Source: Tanypteryx hageni
Taxonomy: Eukaryota; Arthropoda; Insecta; Odonata; Petaluridae
DNA: 64,000 bases
NCBI GenBank assembly: GCA_028673005.1
Contig: CM054120.1
Coordinates: forward strand, 57,348,057-57,412,056
Reading direction: 5' to 3'
The position numbers and the translations under genes are program-made. Below the pieces are notes generated by a model. The model was not told where the DNA came from and searched no databases. It saw only the letters and a list, made by a program, of their open reading frames with translations. Below are positions 44,859-57,617 of this stretch, one piece after another. The stretch's first letter is position 1; every line of letters starts with the position of its first letter.

Positions 44859-47093
44859 CAGTCAAACTCGGCTATAACGAACGCCACGGGACCGTTCAGT
44901 TTTGCTCGTTATAAACTTAATATCCGTGAAGGCAAAAGCATGCATGCGTATGGTGAAATAAGACATATGAAGTAAAAGTGAATATATAAACAGAAAGGTT
45001 ATTTAGTAAATTTATGAAAAAACCTAAAAATGAGAATAAACTAGAAAATTTAAAGTAAACATACGTACATATAAAATTTACTCACAGCTGTATCCTTAAT
45101 CACTCCCCTTTTTACAAAAATAACTTTGAATAGTAGCCTGTTTCATAGATTTCACTTTGAAGTTTCCTCTTATTACACTTAGTGCACTAAAAAAACCATC
45201 GGAAATGTCAATGTTTTCAAAAAAATCATTTAATGTTTCCACGGCATCCTGAGTATGGATTGTGTTTTCGACACATTCAACATTGTCTTCATCACTGTCT
45301 GCTGTGCTTTATACTATCTCTATCATTTCACTCTCCATAGGAATTCCACTGGTAATCAAATCATCATCAACATGAACAAAATTGTCAATGTCATTTTCTT
45401 TAGGCCATTCTGATCTTCATCAACGTTATGGTTATCAATCGAAAATTCTCCCGATATTAAACCAGACTTTCGAAAACTGTTTATGATCGTTGTAGTTGAA
45501 ACATGCATCTGTCATCAAATGAATTGCATCCAATACAGACTCGTTGCCATCTAAACCTCTTTCCCTACTTTCAATCAACTATAGAACAAAAAATCACTTG
45601 AAATGGCATTTAAAACTTTAAATTATCCCCATGTCCATTGGCTGCAAAATAGAAGTCGCATTTGGAGGCAAAACACCAGTTTTACATTGGATAACTCCTG
45701 CATATGTGGGTGCGCAGGACAGTTATCGACAAGGAGTAGAATGTTTTTATTTTTCCTCCGTAACTCGTTGTTCCACTGACTTAATATTTCTGAAAAATAT
45801 TGGAAGTCATCCATGCCTTTTTATTAGCTGCATATTCAACGGGAAGCTTCTTTACATTTTTGAAACAACATGGTTTTTGTGACTTACCAATAACAAAAAG
45901 TTTTTTTTTTGTCAGTCCCATTCATGTTTGCGCACATTAAAACTGTTAAACGATTATTAGGTCTTTTGCCACCAACACATTTGTCACCTTTGAATTTAAA
46001 CGTTGCATCAGGCATCATGTTGTAAAACAGTCCAGTTTCGTCGGCATTGTAGATGTCTTCTTCTCTGTAACCTTTTCGACACTCCTCCCAAACACTTTTC
46101 ACCCATTCACTTGCCGTTTTTGAATCTGCTGACAGGGCCTTTCGCATAAACAATGTTATTGCATGTGAAGTTCTCATGTCTTAACTGTTTTGCAAATTTA
46201 TCTGCCTGTACCTTGATGGGGAAACCAGCATTTCTCTGCCTCTTAAACCACTCCAGAAGTGCTTGATCAACAGTACCCAAGTCACACTTCCTCATTTTCT
46301 TGTTCATTGTTAGGTTGTTCTCTAGTGCAGATAAAATCGCTTCTTTGTTTTGCCATAAGGTTGAAACCGTAGACAACGATAAATTAAATTTTTTACACAC
46401 TTCAACATTTTACCACGTTCTAACTCTCGAATAATATCAACCTTTTCACGAATAGACAAACACTTCCTTTTATGTACGGACATGTTACTCGTTCAAGGGC
46501 AAAATCTCAACTGATTTTTGTGATCAACGCTACGAACTTTCTTTGCAAACTGTGAGCATACCAATTCCAGGAAGAGTTAATGAGGAGACGGATTAAACGT
46601 GGGATTTCCCATCTTTATGTGGGAAAGGGTGTTGGGTGCATTTGGCTGAGCGACGGGGGTGGGCGCCATTGTACATGCCCTTACCCCCTTCCAAACACAA
46701 CCTCCTGGCTGTAAAAGAGCTGGGGTTGGGAGGAGAGGACAATGGATCTCTGCGAGTGCCACTGTACCTGCAAGTTGGGAATTCTTGGTTTGGACAAAAG
46801 GATTATTTTTTAACAACAATGCCGCGGTCTTTAACCTCCCCGAGGGATAGGGTGTAGAGGCTAGACTCGAGAACACATATTTTGAGTCACTATGAGGATT
46901 GAAGGGGCTGACCGCCGCCGCGTTTGAGACAGTGAGAAGTGGTCAAAGTTTGCTCGATATATCCGTGAAGCATGCTCATTATATACGTGAAATATTTGTA
47001 TGTAAATGCTTGTAAACTTATCTTGGAGGTAGCATTTGCTCACTATAGCCGTGAACTTGTTACAACCGTGCTCGTTATAAACGAGTTTGACTC
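44859..47093 (-). mobile_element. Tigger-type (pogo superfamily) transposon
   Basis: 2235 bp. The left end CAGTCAAACTCGGCTATAAC and the right end (minus strand) AGTCAAACTCGTTTATAACG are inverted repeats, and TA flanks both sides (44857-44858, 47094-47095). It carries a decayed Tigger-like transposase on the minus strand. The segment 46500-47090 between the start codon and the right end has no recognisable coding. Confidence 0.88.
45096..46483 (-). pseudogene. Tigger-like DDE transposase, broken
   Basis: Minus strand. The N-terminal CENP-B-type DNA-binding region begins MSVHKRKCLSIREKVDII. A 1-nt shift near 46408 moves CKKFNLSLSTVSTLWQNK to the next frame. A deletion and shift occur near the CNNIVYAK block. 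The catalytic core keeps YNADETGLFYNMMPD (first Asp). A shift in the A run at about 45900 precedes KLFVIGKSQKP, and LLLVDNCPAHP (second Asp) is followed by PPNATSILQPMDMG (third Asp) in another frame. The acidic C-terminal tail ends KKGSD at 45096. It closely resembles the family containing TIGD4-like proteins. All catalytic residues are recognisable, but at least four frame breaks disable it. Confidence 0.88.
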
Positions 47094-47095
47094 TA

Positions 47096-48175
47096 ACATA
47101 ATAAGCATAACAATAGGATCTCAAGCAATCAAAAGCTATGTCAATTTCAACACAACACAGGAATGCAAAGTTCAAAATTTCTCTCATTTCCTCATATCAT
47201 CAGAACAATTCTTTAAAATTAGATGGAATGATTCTATAAGGGAGGATTTCTTCACCCTCACTTTTTGGAATTTATTATTATGATTTAATTCCATAGTCCA
47301 CTTAGGTTAAAAATGTCTCTATATAAAGGTATACAGTTCATTCTTATTATTAATCATTCCATGTTTCTTTTAACAAATTAAATTCTTTGCAAAACTATAG
47401 ATAGTTTGTGATTACACATCTAATAGCTTATGATTTATTTAACATAAAATTTCTATAGCTATTTAAGGTAAAGGAATAATAAAAATATTTTACAGTGTAT
47501 ACAATTTTTAATAACTTTTGATAACAGAGAATCAATTCATCAACTTGGATTCGCTAAAATTGAAAACAAAGCAAATTCAAATATTGTTGTTGTTGGAACT
47601 GCAACAAAGGTTGTCCACCATTTAGGAACTTTTGACCCATTCATTTAGAGAGAGCACTGTTGAGATGTTTATTTCCTCCAAGGTATTTCAATTCCCTCCT
47701 TCCTCTGAGTAGAACACTAAATATATTAAGTGTAATCTGTTGGCAGGGAAGAATACCTGAAATCACCTGTAAAATAAATCTACTCAGTATATAGCATTCT
47801 CATAGTGATTATGAATAAATAAAAACTCAAAACAAATATAGACGAATTTTCATGATATAATTAATTATATAATGGTCACAAATCTCTAGCTGCTCAAAAT
47901 GCATGATTACTGCATTTTATTTTATTTTTTATTGCTTTCTAAATGCTTTTCCACTGAGTAAAATTGCCTTGGGACAGTCACAAGCAGCACCATAACCAAA
48001 ATGGATCGCAACAAAAATGCTTCTCCTATTAACACTGGAATATTCTACATTAATACGCAAGGTTAAACATGGAATTTGATGATATTATTAGTTTTAGATA
48101 GGTATATATGTAGTATATGTTCTGTCAGTAATTCTCAACAGGCCAATACCATCCACATAACATGTCATGAAATGC
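47096..48175. other. AT-rich non-coding stretch
   Basis: Nothing recognised on either strand. Confidence 0.5.
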
Positions 48176-48183
48176 ATGAGGAG

Positions 48184-48441
48184 TATTAGTGGACCTGCAA
48201 TAAGGCCAAAGTAGGCCAATGGCATAGAGGTGGCGAGACTTAAAGGTGGTCATATAAATGAGACTTCATGAAGGGAATGAAAAGAAAATTAATGATACTG
48301 AGACAAAATGAATTGCACTATTATGATCTGCATATGGACAGACAAGCAAAATGGATGAGTGAATTTTTAGGAAAAAAGTGCCATAAAGGGGGCCAAAAAT
48401 AATTTGCCTTAGGGGAAGGAAATTTCCAAGTCTGCCACTGA
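48184..48441. mobile_element. hAT-like MITE, 258 bp
   Basis: The right end on the minus strand is CAGTGGCAGACTTGG. The left end is the weaker tattagtggacctg. It is flanked by atgaggag (48176-48183) and acgaggag (48442-48449), 7 of 8 identical. Confidence 0.55.
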
Positions 48442-48449
48442 CGAGGAGT

Positions 48450-50085
48450 TTAGTTTTCATTTGTAAGAAGTGTTTTCAATAAGAAACTAAGTAACTTAAG
48501 AAATCAGACAGAATCAAGTAAAATACTGCATTAATTAGAAACAGGAAGATTTATAACGCGTGTTTTTCATTTTGAGCCTCAACAATTATTATATGGGAAA
48601 CATAAAATGATAAACTAGTTAAAAAATTACATTTTATCTTTGCTGACAGTGAAATACCAATGAATATCTGAGAGACAAATGTGAAGAGAGCAAGAGGCAA
48701 TATATGTAGTTCCAACAGTAATGCAGAAGCAAGTTTTAAGGTCATTATTAAAGTGACATGCATTGTGCAAAGAAGGACAATAGCACACAAACAATAAAAT
48801 ATATGCATACAAACATGACAAAATAGCTTTTTATAGATTAAATAGAATATATTTTGAATTTTAATACAATATTTTTCAGACAGGATGCAGAAACATGTTC
48901 TTTAAGTGCTAATGAATTTTTACCTCTATTTCCTACAAACAATGGTACGTGAATATTTCCAAGTTGATTCTCGGGCATTTTCTAAGCTGCAGAATTTCTA
49001 CGAGTCACTAATACCTGATATTTGTTCAATATGAAAAAAAAGGCATAGCCACAGAGGTTGAGAAAAAATCAGGGCTGTACCCAGACAGTTTGCCACCTGA
49101 GGTGAGATAAAATATGATGCTCTTTTAAATTTTTTTTCTTAATGCACGCCAGTTGTCAAAAATGAAAAGTAGAAGTAAAATGAAAATTACCCGAGTTTTT
49201 AATATAAATAAACACAGAGAGTGGGTATAGTGTAGTCAAATAAAATTAAAAAATAAGCTGTTGTACATTCCTTGTTACACTATATACAAGAATGTTAATA
49301 TTAGTGTTCTGGTTTCTCTGCCTCTTGTATACACACCGAAGAATTCTGCTACAATAAGACTACTATGTAGCCCAAGGTCAATTTGTTATAAACACTTAAA
49401 AGATGATTCATTGCAACTTTGTTGGTTGGTATTCTAAAAATGTTGAAAAATTATGGATATATATGGAAATAAATTTTTATTTTGGAACCTCTTTCGAGAG
49501 GCATCTGAGTTGGTCACTGAGCTGCCCCATCCATCAGTATGGCATGGCCATGGATATAATGCTAATTTATGTAACGTTCTACATTCTCTTGAGAGACCAC
49601 GTAATTTAATTTTTAAGCAATGATATTTAACCAACTCATTTTTCATCTCTTCACTTTTGCCTCCCATATTAACTTAAAAAAATATAAAAGACCTTTACCG
49701 AAATAATTTCATTGGTACAGCTAAAAACTTTCTTTCTTCCTAGTTTACTACACACAGTAAACATATGTGAGAAATGATGCCTAAAATCGTTTATTACGTA
49801 TGTTATTTACAAACAACATACCAACAAATAGTAGTATAACTGGATGTTTAATACCCAAGACAGGTTTTATCAATTGTGTCCCATTGCAGTAAAATGCTTT
49901 TTAACATACTATACTGTGGAGTAGGGGTCACCAAACCTTTTATTAAAAAGGTCCATAAGAGGCTTTATATACCACTGCATAGGCCACATAATAGCTCTCA
50001 AATGACTGATCAGGCTGTGTGTGGAGTTGAAAGAGCTAGATGAGAATTTTTTATTGTTTAATGAGTCACATTTATATTAAAAGTA
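48450..50085. other. AT-rich stretch with one hAT-like end
   Basis: TAGGGGTCACCAAACCTTTT at 49922 resembles a hAT terminus. A possible flank repeat (ctgtggag / gtgtggag at 50019) would define a remnant of about 100 bp, but its other end does not match. No exon was seen. Confidence 0.35.
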
Positions 50086-51204
50086 CCATATTTTTCACCA
50101 TATAAGACACTTTTTCCAGAAAATCACTCCCAAAATCAGCCTGCATCTTATACGCCGAAGGTTTACTGACACTAATGAACACACTCATCCTCAAAATGGA
50201 ATAATTGGCAGTCATTCATCACCATAAACATAAAACATTATCACTAATTATTGGTGAAAAAACTGTTAACACATTCAGTAATACCCTATGCAATGTGCAT
50301 TCCAATGACGCATTTTCATTATTGTGCTTTAATACATGTCCACTCACAGTGATTACAATTTCTGTGTGTTTGCGATGCTTTAGTTCCTAATAAGCCCATT
50401 GAATAGTGCAATTAATGCCACGGATCAGTAGAATTTGTGGATAAATAATGTTACATACTTTGAGATCGCAATGGCTACAAGAATGAAAAGATATGCCTAA
50501 ACTATTACCTATAAGCTTCAGGTGATTCAATATGCAAAAACACATGAAAACCAAGCAGCAGCATGTCATTTTGGTCCACATCCCAAAGAAAAAATGTTCC
50601 ATGAATGGAGTAAACGAGGAAAAACTGAAGCTGACAGAATAAGAGAAACATAGTATTCATAAGGTTGGTCTTAAATGGCCACAACTAGAGGAGAAAGTGA
50701 TGGATAGTAGAAAAGAAGAAGTTTGGTATTGCTATACCGATAAAAATCGGTATGTACGAGGCAAAAAGAGTTGCAGAAGAAAAAGCACTAGTTGAACTTA
50801 TGTATCATTATTAAACATGCATCCCATTTGTTATTTATCCAATTAATTAAAATATCATTTTGCATTAAGTATAGTGCACTCCAACAGCTTAATTAATATG
50901 ACTGCAGAGTTCACACAGGTCAAATTTAGCTATACCAGTCTTGAAGCAATTATTTATGTTTTAGATCATCCCCATTTATTTTACAAATTAAGTTTATCTA
51001 AAATATTATATTTAACTGCTATCTCACCATAATATTTTCAGTAAATGTTGCAAGATATGAACTTAATCAGGGGTGGAAATAATACATGATGCGGCCCTTC
51101 CTAAAGTCCTTGGTGAACCAAAATACTTTTTTTCCTGAAAAATCTTTTTTAAAACCGGGGTGCGCCATATACCCTGATGCATCTTATATGCCAAAAAATA
51201 CAGT
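50086..51204 (+). mobile_element. pogo-type transposon remnant with inverted ends
   Basis: The left end CCATATTTTTCACCATATAA and the right end (minus strand) CTGTATTTTTTGGCATATAA are inverted and imperfect, and both are flanked by TA (50084-50085, 51205-51206). The interior keeps part of a pogo transposase DNA-binding domain on the plus strand. Confidence 0.65.
50488..50790 (+). pseudogene. pogo transposase DNA-binding domain, fragment
   Basis: Plus-strand translation beginning at ATG 50488 (a stop is already at codon 6) gives YKLQVIQYAKTHENQAAACH, the helix-turn-helix typical of pogo-class transposases (POGK-like), then EWSKRGK and, after stops and a frame change, WPQLEEKVMDSRKEE. No catalytic region follows. 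Confidence 0.7.
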
Positions 51205-51206
51205 AT

Positions 51207-53130
51207 ATTGCATTGAAGTACTAGAAAAAATCATTTAGATTTTCTAATGACACTTCCTGTGGACAAATATACAAATTTGTATGTCTTAGAAGTTCAGGTA
51301 AGACGGGCCAGGTGAAATCCCCACATAGGTGGGATATGCCCCACAGGATGTAATTGGGAGACTTGTGCCATAGAGATTATGATTTTAAGATGTTACGTCT
51401 TCAATCATGAAATTATTATTGAAATTAGAAGTGAAAGGGAATATTGATTAGGTAACATCCATGACAGTGAAGATTATTTATCCTTCAGTGATATTGAGGC
51501 AAGTAAGGATGAAGATGTCACAATTAGTCAAAAATTGAGAGACCTAAAGATGATTGATGGAGAAAAATATGAAAAGTCAACAATCATCATTTTTTTAGAA
51601 GAATGATAGGAATTTTAATTTTCATCAACAATATAAACAATACCATAGACTTTAAGAGTTACTTTTTCAAAGAAGTTTTGGTTGACATGCTTGTGATTAA
51701 AGCAAACCATTGCACTGTGCAGTATATTGATACTGTTATGCTAAATAAGTGATTTTGAGTTTTTATATGTAAACCAATGACTTCAGCACAAATAAGTTCT
51801 TTTAGCTCTTCTTTTGCTGTAAAGTATCATTAAGAAACCAGACACTCAAATGTATTGCTGGCATAATGAAGTGCTAAAAACACCAATCTTCTATGAAATC
51901 ATGAATGAAGGTAATTTTTAAAAACTTTTACATTTAACATGTAATAAAGCTTGCATGACAGACCTTCATATATTACCAAAACTGTGTGATTCTACACAAT
52001 GAAATGTTTGTTTTTTTCAGATTTAACCAAATGACTGTGACAAATGGTGGATGGGTTTTCATGAAAATTAAATTCAATGAACCACAGCAAAGTACCATGA
52101 AATTTCTTTGTTGCTTTTCTGGTCAACTTGAAAAATAAGAAAATCTGTCCAATTTCTGCAACATTTATTAAAAAGGTATATTAAACTTGACCATTTTTCA
52201 TTAAGAGGCTATAAACATAAATGAACTAAAAAATCCGCATATAGGACAAAACGAAAAAGACCTAGAAAGAGGGTTTTGAGCTCCTACATATTAATTTAAC
52301 AAATTGACTGCCAAATGTAATTTTTAAACCCGTCTTGGAGCCAACAATCGCGTGAAAGCTTTTGTGGTGTTCCTGGGTTGAAGGCTTCATGTTTCCAGGT
52401 AGTCAATGCATAGGTCAACTACTTTCTGCCAGAGCATTCAACCTGTTAACTTTAAGGGAATTTCCAAAAAAGCACTGCCAGTTTTATTTAACAAGACTAA
52501 ATTATGAGAATGTATAAATATAAATAACATAATAAGCTATCTTGAAAATTAAATTCTTCATCAGAAAGATTAGATTTTTTGAAGGAGCAATCTGACCTAA
52601 AATACAGTACTATTTTTCTCCTTAAGCTGGGAAGGTGCAACATGCATTTTTATTAACTACATACCTTCACTATACGCTGACGGGGAGCTAGAACTTCCAA
52701 AGGTCATACTACCCAGCTATGTACGACTCCTAAAAGCAAATAAGATAAATTTCCTATATTAAATTTTTAAAATGAAAATACAAATATTAATTTGGAATGG
52801 AAATAAAAAAATTGAAGGAATTCAATGCACTGAGATTACTTTGAAACTAATATGATATTACTAATAGAAGATAAAATGATTTTTAAATAACTTTTTTAAT
52901 TAAACAGTTGAATATACAAAAGTGAAAGAAGTGGTTCTCATGTGTCCTATAATCCTCAGGAAAGTAAAAACTACATAAGCTTATAAAATACTACATTTTA
53001 ATCAAGTTCATGGATAACAATATGACCAAATGTCAAAATTGCTCATTTTTCATGAAAATGCCAATTCAGAAAAGAATTATCAAGAAAAACTTCCTTATGG
53101 CTGGAATACAAAAGAAAATTTAGATACAGT
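51207..53130. other. AT-rich non-coding stretch
   Basis: Nothing firm. Near 51465 the plus strand reads EDYLSFSDIEASKDED, reminiscent of acidic N-termini of piggyBac-like proteins, but it is too short to call. Confidence 0.4.
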
Positions 53131-53217
53131 AAAATGAATAAAATGTTTAGTAAAGAATCCACTTTAATAACTCTCACACATTAAAGTGGATTCTTTACTA
53201 AACATTTTATTCATTTT
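53131..53217. repeat. perfect 38-bp inverted repeat hairpin
   Basis: Arms 53131-53168 and 53180-53217 are exact reverse complements around an 11-nt loop. AT-rich and non-coding. Such a perfect stem suggests a recent fold-back event or a very small MITE. Confidence 0.85.
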
Positions 53218-53739
53218 CCTGAATATGGAGTTCCACCACATCAAGGCTGCATCCATCGAAAATTTAGATAGCCTCAATAGCCGCCAAAATGTTTTATGAA
53301 GCACTTTGGCTAGAAAGCACTCACTGGTGATTCATCTATAACAGATTCTAAAATGAAGCATTATTAGCTGTATTTATTAAATTTTTTTGTGTACTCTGGA
53401 GAAAAGCTCTTTCAGTACTTCCTATGTATCTTTAGGATAAGATTGAATATCATGAGACAGTAAATAAAGGTTTCGATATTGCATTACGTTGCATATCCAT
53501 ATGAGGTCACAAGGCGATGAACAAAAAGCCTGATCCCATTTGGGAATGCAAAAACGATAAAGGTTAAATCTTCCACACATCCTTAGGAAAAATATTGGAT
53601 AAATGAAATAAAATATAAAAACATAAATAACCAAACAATAAAATGTATAAAACTTACACAACATTTTAGCATTCTTTCAGCCATCATTACTAATCTTTAG
53701 TACAATCAAATACAAGAGAGGGATAGAGAAAAATTCTAT

Positions 53740-53820
53740 TCTTGATTAGGAATTTAACCTAGGACTTTCACTTAACATGTGGCCACTCTAAGCAATTGAG
53801 CTATATGGTAAGAATAATTT
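53740..53820 (-). repeat. tRNA-like sequence (SINE head or tRNA pseudogene)
   Basis: On the minus strand, TAGCTCAATTG (A box) is followed by TTAGAGTGGCCACATGTTAA and the B-box-like AGGTTAAATTCC. The anticodon loop ATGTTAA would read GTT (asparagine). The acceptor and T stems are degraded, so it is not a working tRNA gene. Confidence 0.5.
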
Positions 53821-53929
53821 GCCACTCACTAAAGGTTCACTAAGTTACATTCCCAAACAAAACCATAATTTTTCTCCCCTCTCGCTCAGACCTTATATTG
53901 GGTATATATTCCCACACATCTAATATTAA

Positions 53930-55733
53930 CCCTATAATGCCTGAATTTTGATCAGCGGGAAATTTAATTTATTGCTGGCTATTTCTGTTACTTTAATATA
54001 GTAAGTAAATTAAAAATGGAAAAGGTTGTATAAAAATCAAATTATTATTATTATTTTTTCAAACGTGACTAAAAAGTCACATTCGTCCAGAGGCACATAA
54101 TTACAAAAAGTGGTAAAAAAGACATACAGTTAATTAACAAGATTTTATACATTATTATTTTCAGCAATTGATTATACAAAGGTAATAACATTTTATTAAA
54201 GTGAACTATAATCAATATTTACAAAAAAAAACAAAATTAAAATTAATTCTTGGAGCATTAGCACCTTATTATTTTAATTTCCCAGTTCCTTACAGTCCCT
54301 TCTGCAAAGCAACCAAGAATTTACAACAACAACATCTAAGAAGTGAAAAAAGAGTTTGTGGTAATACTTCTTGTGTGGATTCTGTAGCGAGCAAGAAGAG
54401 AATCAAGTAAGTCCACACCCCCCATAAACCTGTTGTAGGTTTTCACAATGGAAGGACAGGGAATCCTTAAATATACCTTTAACTTTTTGTCCCAGCGGAT
54501 GCACTCATCCATGTGGTTTGCAGATGCAAATGTGGACATCAGTGTGACTGCTCTGTTGTCCATCCACTTCACTACTCTTACTTCCACATTATTTACCAAA
54601 GCACTCATCTCTTGATATGAACCTCTCCCTCTCTTTTGTAATTCCTTATCATAAATTGTTTCATTTCAGACTGACTCAAATTCAGACATTTATTTGGATT
54701 TTGCTGAACTGAATATAAGTTGGATTGTTCAACAATATGCTAGAGTATGCCGTCAGTAAAAAATTCCCTAAAATATTCAATGGGTTGTAGTTCAGACTCA
54801 CAACTTACTTGTTCCCCTAACCATTCAGGTGTCTCACGTGCAGTATTTACACATGTTACAGTTTTCCATTGAAGAATTTCACCTCGTTTCCTTGACTGGG
54901 ACTTTGGCTTGCCTTGAGGTATGGCTGAACTATGAGCTAAAGGTTCAGGTTGTCTACTATCTACAGGCTTGGTGACGACATTTAGAATTTCGTTCAACTC
55001 ATCTTCATCAGGCTTATACTCGCTACCTATTATTTGAAGGGATACGAAAAACATTGAAATTATGCATAGTACATAAATAGGAAACACGCATAGTAAAAGG
55101 AGCAATAAAATAACTACGAATTGAAACAAAATATGGTATTTTTATAAAATAAAAATATCTAAAAATTATATAAAATGCATGCGAAATATCCATACCCAAG
55201 TCGTCAATTTCATCATCTAACTCATTACCTTCCTCGTTTTCATCGGCCAGGTCCTCTTCAATCTTAGAAAAACGATTAAAAATACGTTTCAATCCATAGA
55301 AACGAAAAGAATCCGTGTCTGCTGAAACGCTTTTCTTTGGTCCTACGGACGAAGTGTACGAAATCATCACATTTGAAAAAATGAAAAATTTATGTTTATT
55401 CGATCAAATTTATCATTAATCTATTTATAAAGAGTATTACTATACATAGGTCTCACAGTAAAAAAATATCAAGCTAAATCCTTACCTAGGAAATGAAATA
55501 TAGATGCTCCAACAACAGTCAACGTAAACTACGGTGTTGCTAGTTCAGTTGTGAAGCACATGGCCAAATAGAAGGGACGCTATCGGAAGTATGCAGTGTT
55601 GCTAGCTCTAATTCTATAGAGAATCGAATAGCGAATTCGATAGTATCAGTTGTTGCTCGAAAATTGGCACGTAACTCAAAAAATTTACGTTTTATTCAAG
55701 TGTTACGAAATCGTCACACTAGGCGATATAGGG
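53930..55733 (-). mobile_element. PGBD-type piggyBac element, internally deleted
   Basis: 1804 bp between TTAA at 53926-53929 and TTAA at 55734-55737. The ends are CCCTATAATGCCTGA (left) and CCCTATATCGCCTAG (right, minus strand). It differs in ends and protein from the piggyBac at 19889, so it is a second subfamily. The transposase is on the minus strand with its central part deleted. Confidence 0.9.
54290..55370 (-). pseudogene. PGBD2/3-like transposase with intron and internal deletion
   Basis: Minus strand. An acidic N-terminal exon (FSKIEEDLADENEEGNELDD) ends at a donor near 55195. A second exon starts after ataatag near 55032 with SEYKPDEDELNEI. It continues to LQPIEYFREFFTDGIL, then a stop, HIVEQSNLYSVQQNPNKCLN and QSEMKQF. 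The frame then jumps to RGRGSYQEM and VKWMDNRAVTLMSTF, so the central region with the first two catalytic Asp is missing. YNRFMGGVDLLDSLLARYR (third Asp) follows, and a frameshift near 54360 precedes YYHKLFFHFLDVVVVNSWLL. It resembles piggyBac-derived proteins 2 and 3. Not functional; it could still be mobilised in trans. Confidence 0.85.
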
Positions 55734-55737
55734 TTAA

Positions 55738-56423
55738 TTGCTTTACTTTCCACCGTCTAGAATAATAAACCCCTCTTGGTTTAAAAATAATTCTAGATAA
55801 ATAAGAGACTTGAGAAAATGAGGCGATCATTTATCATTGCCTTAGGCTTCAGAGATATTAAACACAGGTGAGTTCTCTTGCATTGATATATCTTCTCCAA
55901 TTTCGTATCCTTAATAAATGTTTAAGTAAAAATATAAATTAAAAAACGCTTTAACATGATTTTCATAAAGATTTTATTAATTTTCGATAATAATGTAAAA
56001 TACTCTAATGCAAAGTTCTCAAAAATAAAACACCAGAAAGAAATGTGGAAATTGCTATAAAAGTAGAATAAGGCTAAAAATTTAATTGTACAATTTCAAT
56101 ATGATGAGGAGACTGGTATGCACATAACAAATGTAACACTCTCGACGGTGGGCAAATCGGCAGTATCCTCTCAACCGTATGCATCCCTATTTTTGCTACC
56201 CATGAACAAACAAGTTGATCCAAATGGAACTTATGATGCATAATTTCCTTCTTAAATTAACTGTGGTGCATCAATTGCTTTTATTGACTTAAATAGCGTT
56301 AAAATCTCCGCGGATGAGTTGCTCGGTGCTCCCAAATTTCATAATTTAGCGTTATAAAATATTAAAAATACATTCGAACGGAAAACTAAATTAACCACGC
56401 GTATTTGTGTGGCAAAAATAACG

Positions 56424-56458
<35 letters not shown>

Positions 56459-57370
56459 CATTATACTAGTCCAGCAATAGTCGTTGCAATGGCAACACCC
56501 GTAATGTGATAAAAATTGCAAAAACATGTTTTTACGCGAAATTCGAAGAAATACGATCGAAAAGCACAATTGTACGATAAAAATAAGAATCTCCATCCCT
56601 TTTTCAGAGAATAGTAGAAATCTCGCTCCGATATTACAATTCTAAGATATTTTAATGTGCGAGGGAAAATTACCCTGCACTGTGGATTTCAGATCTCCCA
56701 TGTAAATCAAATAGGAAAGATTGTTCCTAGAATCGAACCCAGGGCTTTCAATCTTCGTAACAAAAACTATCCTAGGGAGCTCGATTAGCAAGGTATTTCT
56801 ACCAAGTGTCATGAAAATCGGTTTATTGGTTCAAACGTTAACAGGGGGCAGACAAACAGATACAACGACGAAAGTATAAGCATATTTCCATTCTGGAAAG
56901 TAGGTTAAATAATCTGGGATAACATATGATGTAAATTCGAGTACTTTTGGGAAGGTTTACTGATCCCGAAAGTCGTAACTTGTATAGAAAAAAATGAAAG
57001 CATGTTTATTCTTGGGGTGAGGGATTCGCTCACCACGCGACCAATATTATCCTGTTTTTATGTAGGTAATGTTTTGCAATGCAAGCTGTTTTATTGGACA
57101 TTTTATGGAAGGAATATAATTTATGTAACAATTTTTTCATTTTTTACTAGGCGTTAATATTTCTTAAAAACCGACCACTACCATTGCTTATTTTTCCCAA
57201 AAATCGACGATGTCCGTCAACTTTTATTTTTATACATTTAAGTAGGATTTTTAGTTTTCGAAGTGTATATTTCTTAGAAAGCGGTATCTAATATAGGCGT
57301 ATATTTCAATTAATTTAATCAATTTTTATCTATAAAACTGTTATAAATTGAATTTCTTCCACTTAAATAT
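55738..57370. other. non-coding stretch with (TG)n and SINE-like piece
   Basis: (TG)n lies at 56424-56456. At 56690-56790 the minus strand holds a tRNA-like B box (GGGTTCGATTCTAGG) with a degraded head. At 56800-56880 the plus strand reads tgtcatgaaaatcggtttat and cagacaaacaga, typical of RTE-type LINE 3' tails. No exon was seen. Confidence 0.45.
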
Positions 57371-57379
57371 AACTAAAAG

Positions 57380-57609
57380 CAGTGCTTTTTTTCTGGAGGA
57401 ACGCACCGGGACGCCATTACGGAACCTTCAATGCAAATAATACTAATTTGCATAACTTGCAACATATGACATGAAGTTATTTGCAATGCAATGACGTTTT
57501 ACTCATATTGTACAATTACACGTATATATAATTTACATTCAGTTCCTATTTTAGTCCCCATTCACCTCTTTCGCGTTCCGGCACCTTTTGTGTTGGAAAA
57601 ATAGCACTG
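57380..57609. mobile_element. hAT MITE, 230 bp, with perfect 8-bp duplication
   Basis: Inverted ends CAGTGCTTTTTTTCTGGAGG (left) and CAGTGCTATTTTTCCAACAC (right, minus strand), with further inner pairing (cgcaccgggacgcc against gcgttccggcacc). It is flanked by identical actaaaag (57372-57379, 57610-57617). No coding. Confidence 0.85.
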
Positions 57610-57617
57610 ACTAAAAG

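Noticed and set aside
46577..46876. 99-codon minus-strand frame with many Pro and Ala
   Set aside because: Lies within the non-coding right arm of the Tigger-type element; plus-strand frames overlap it.
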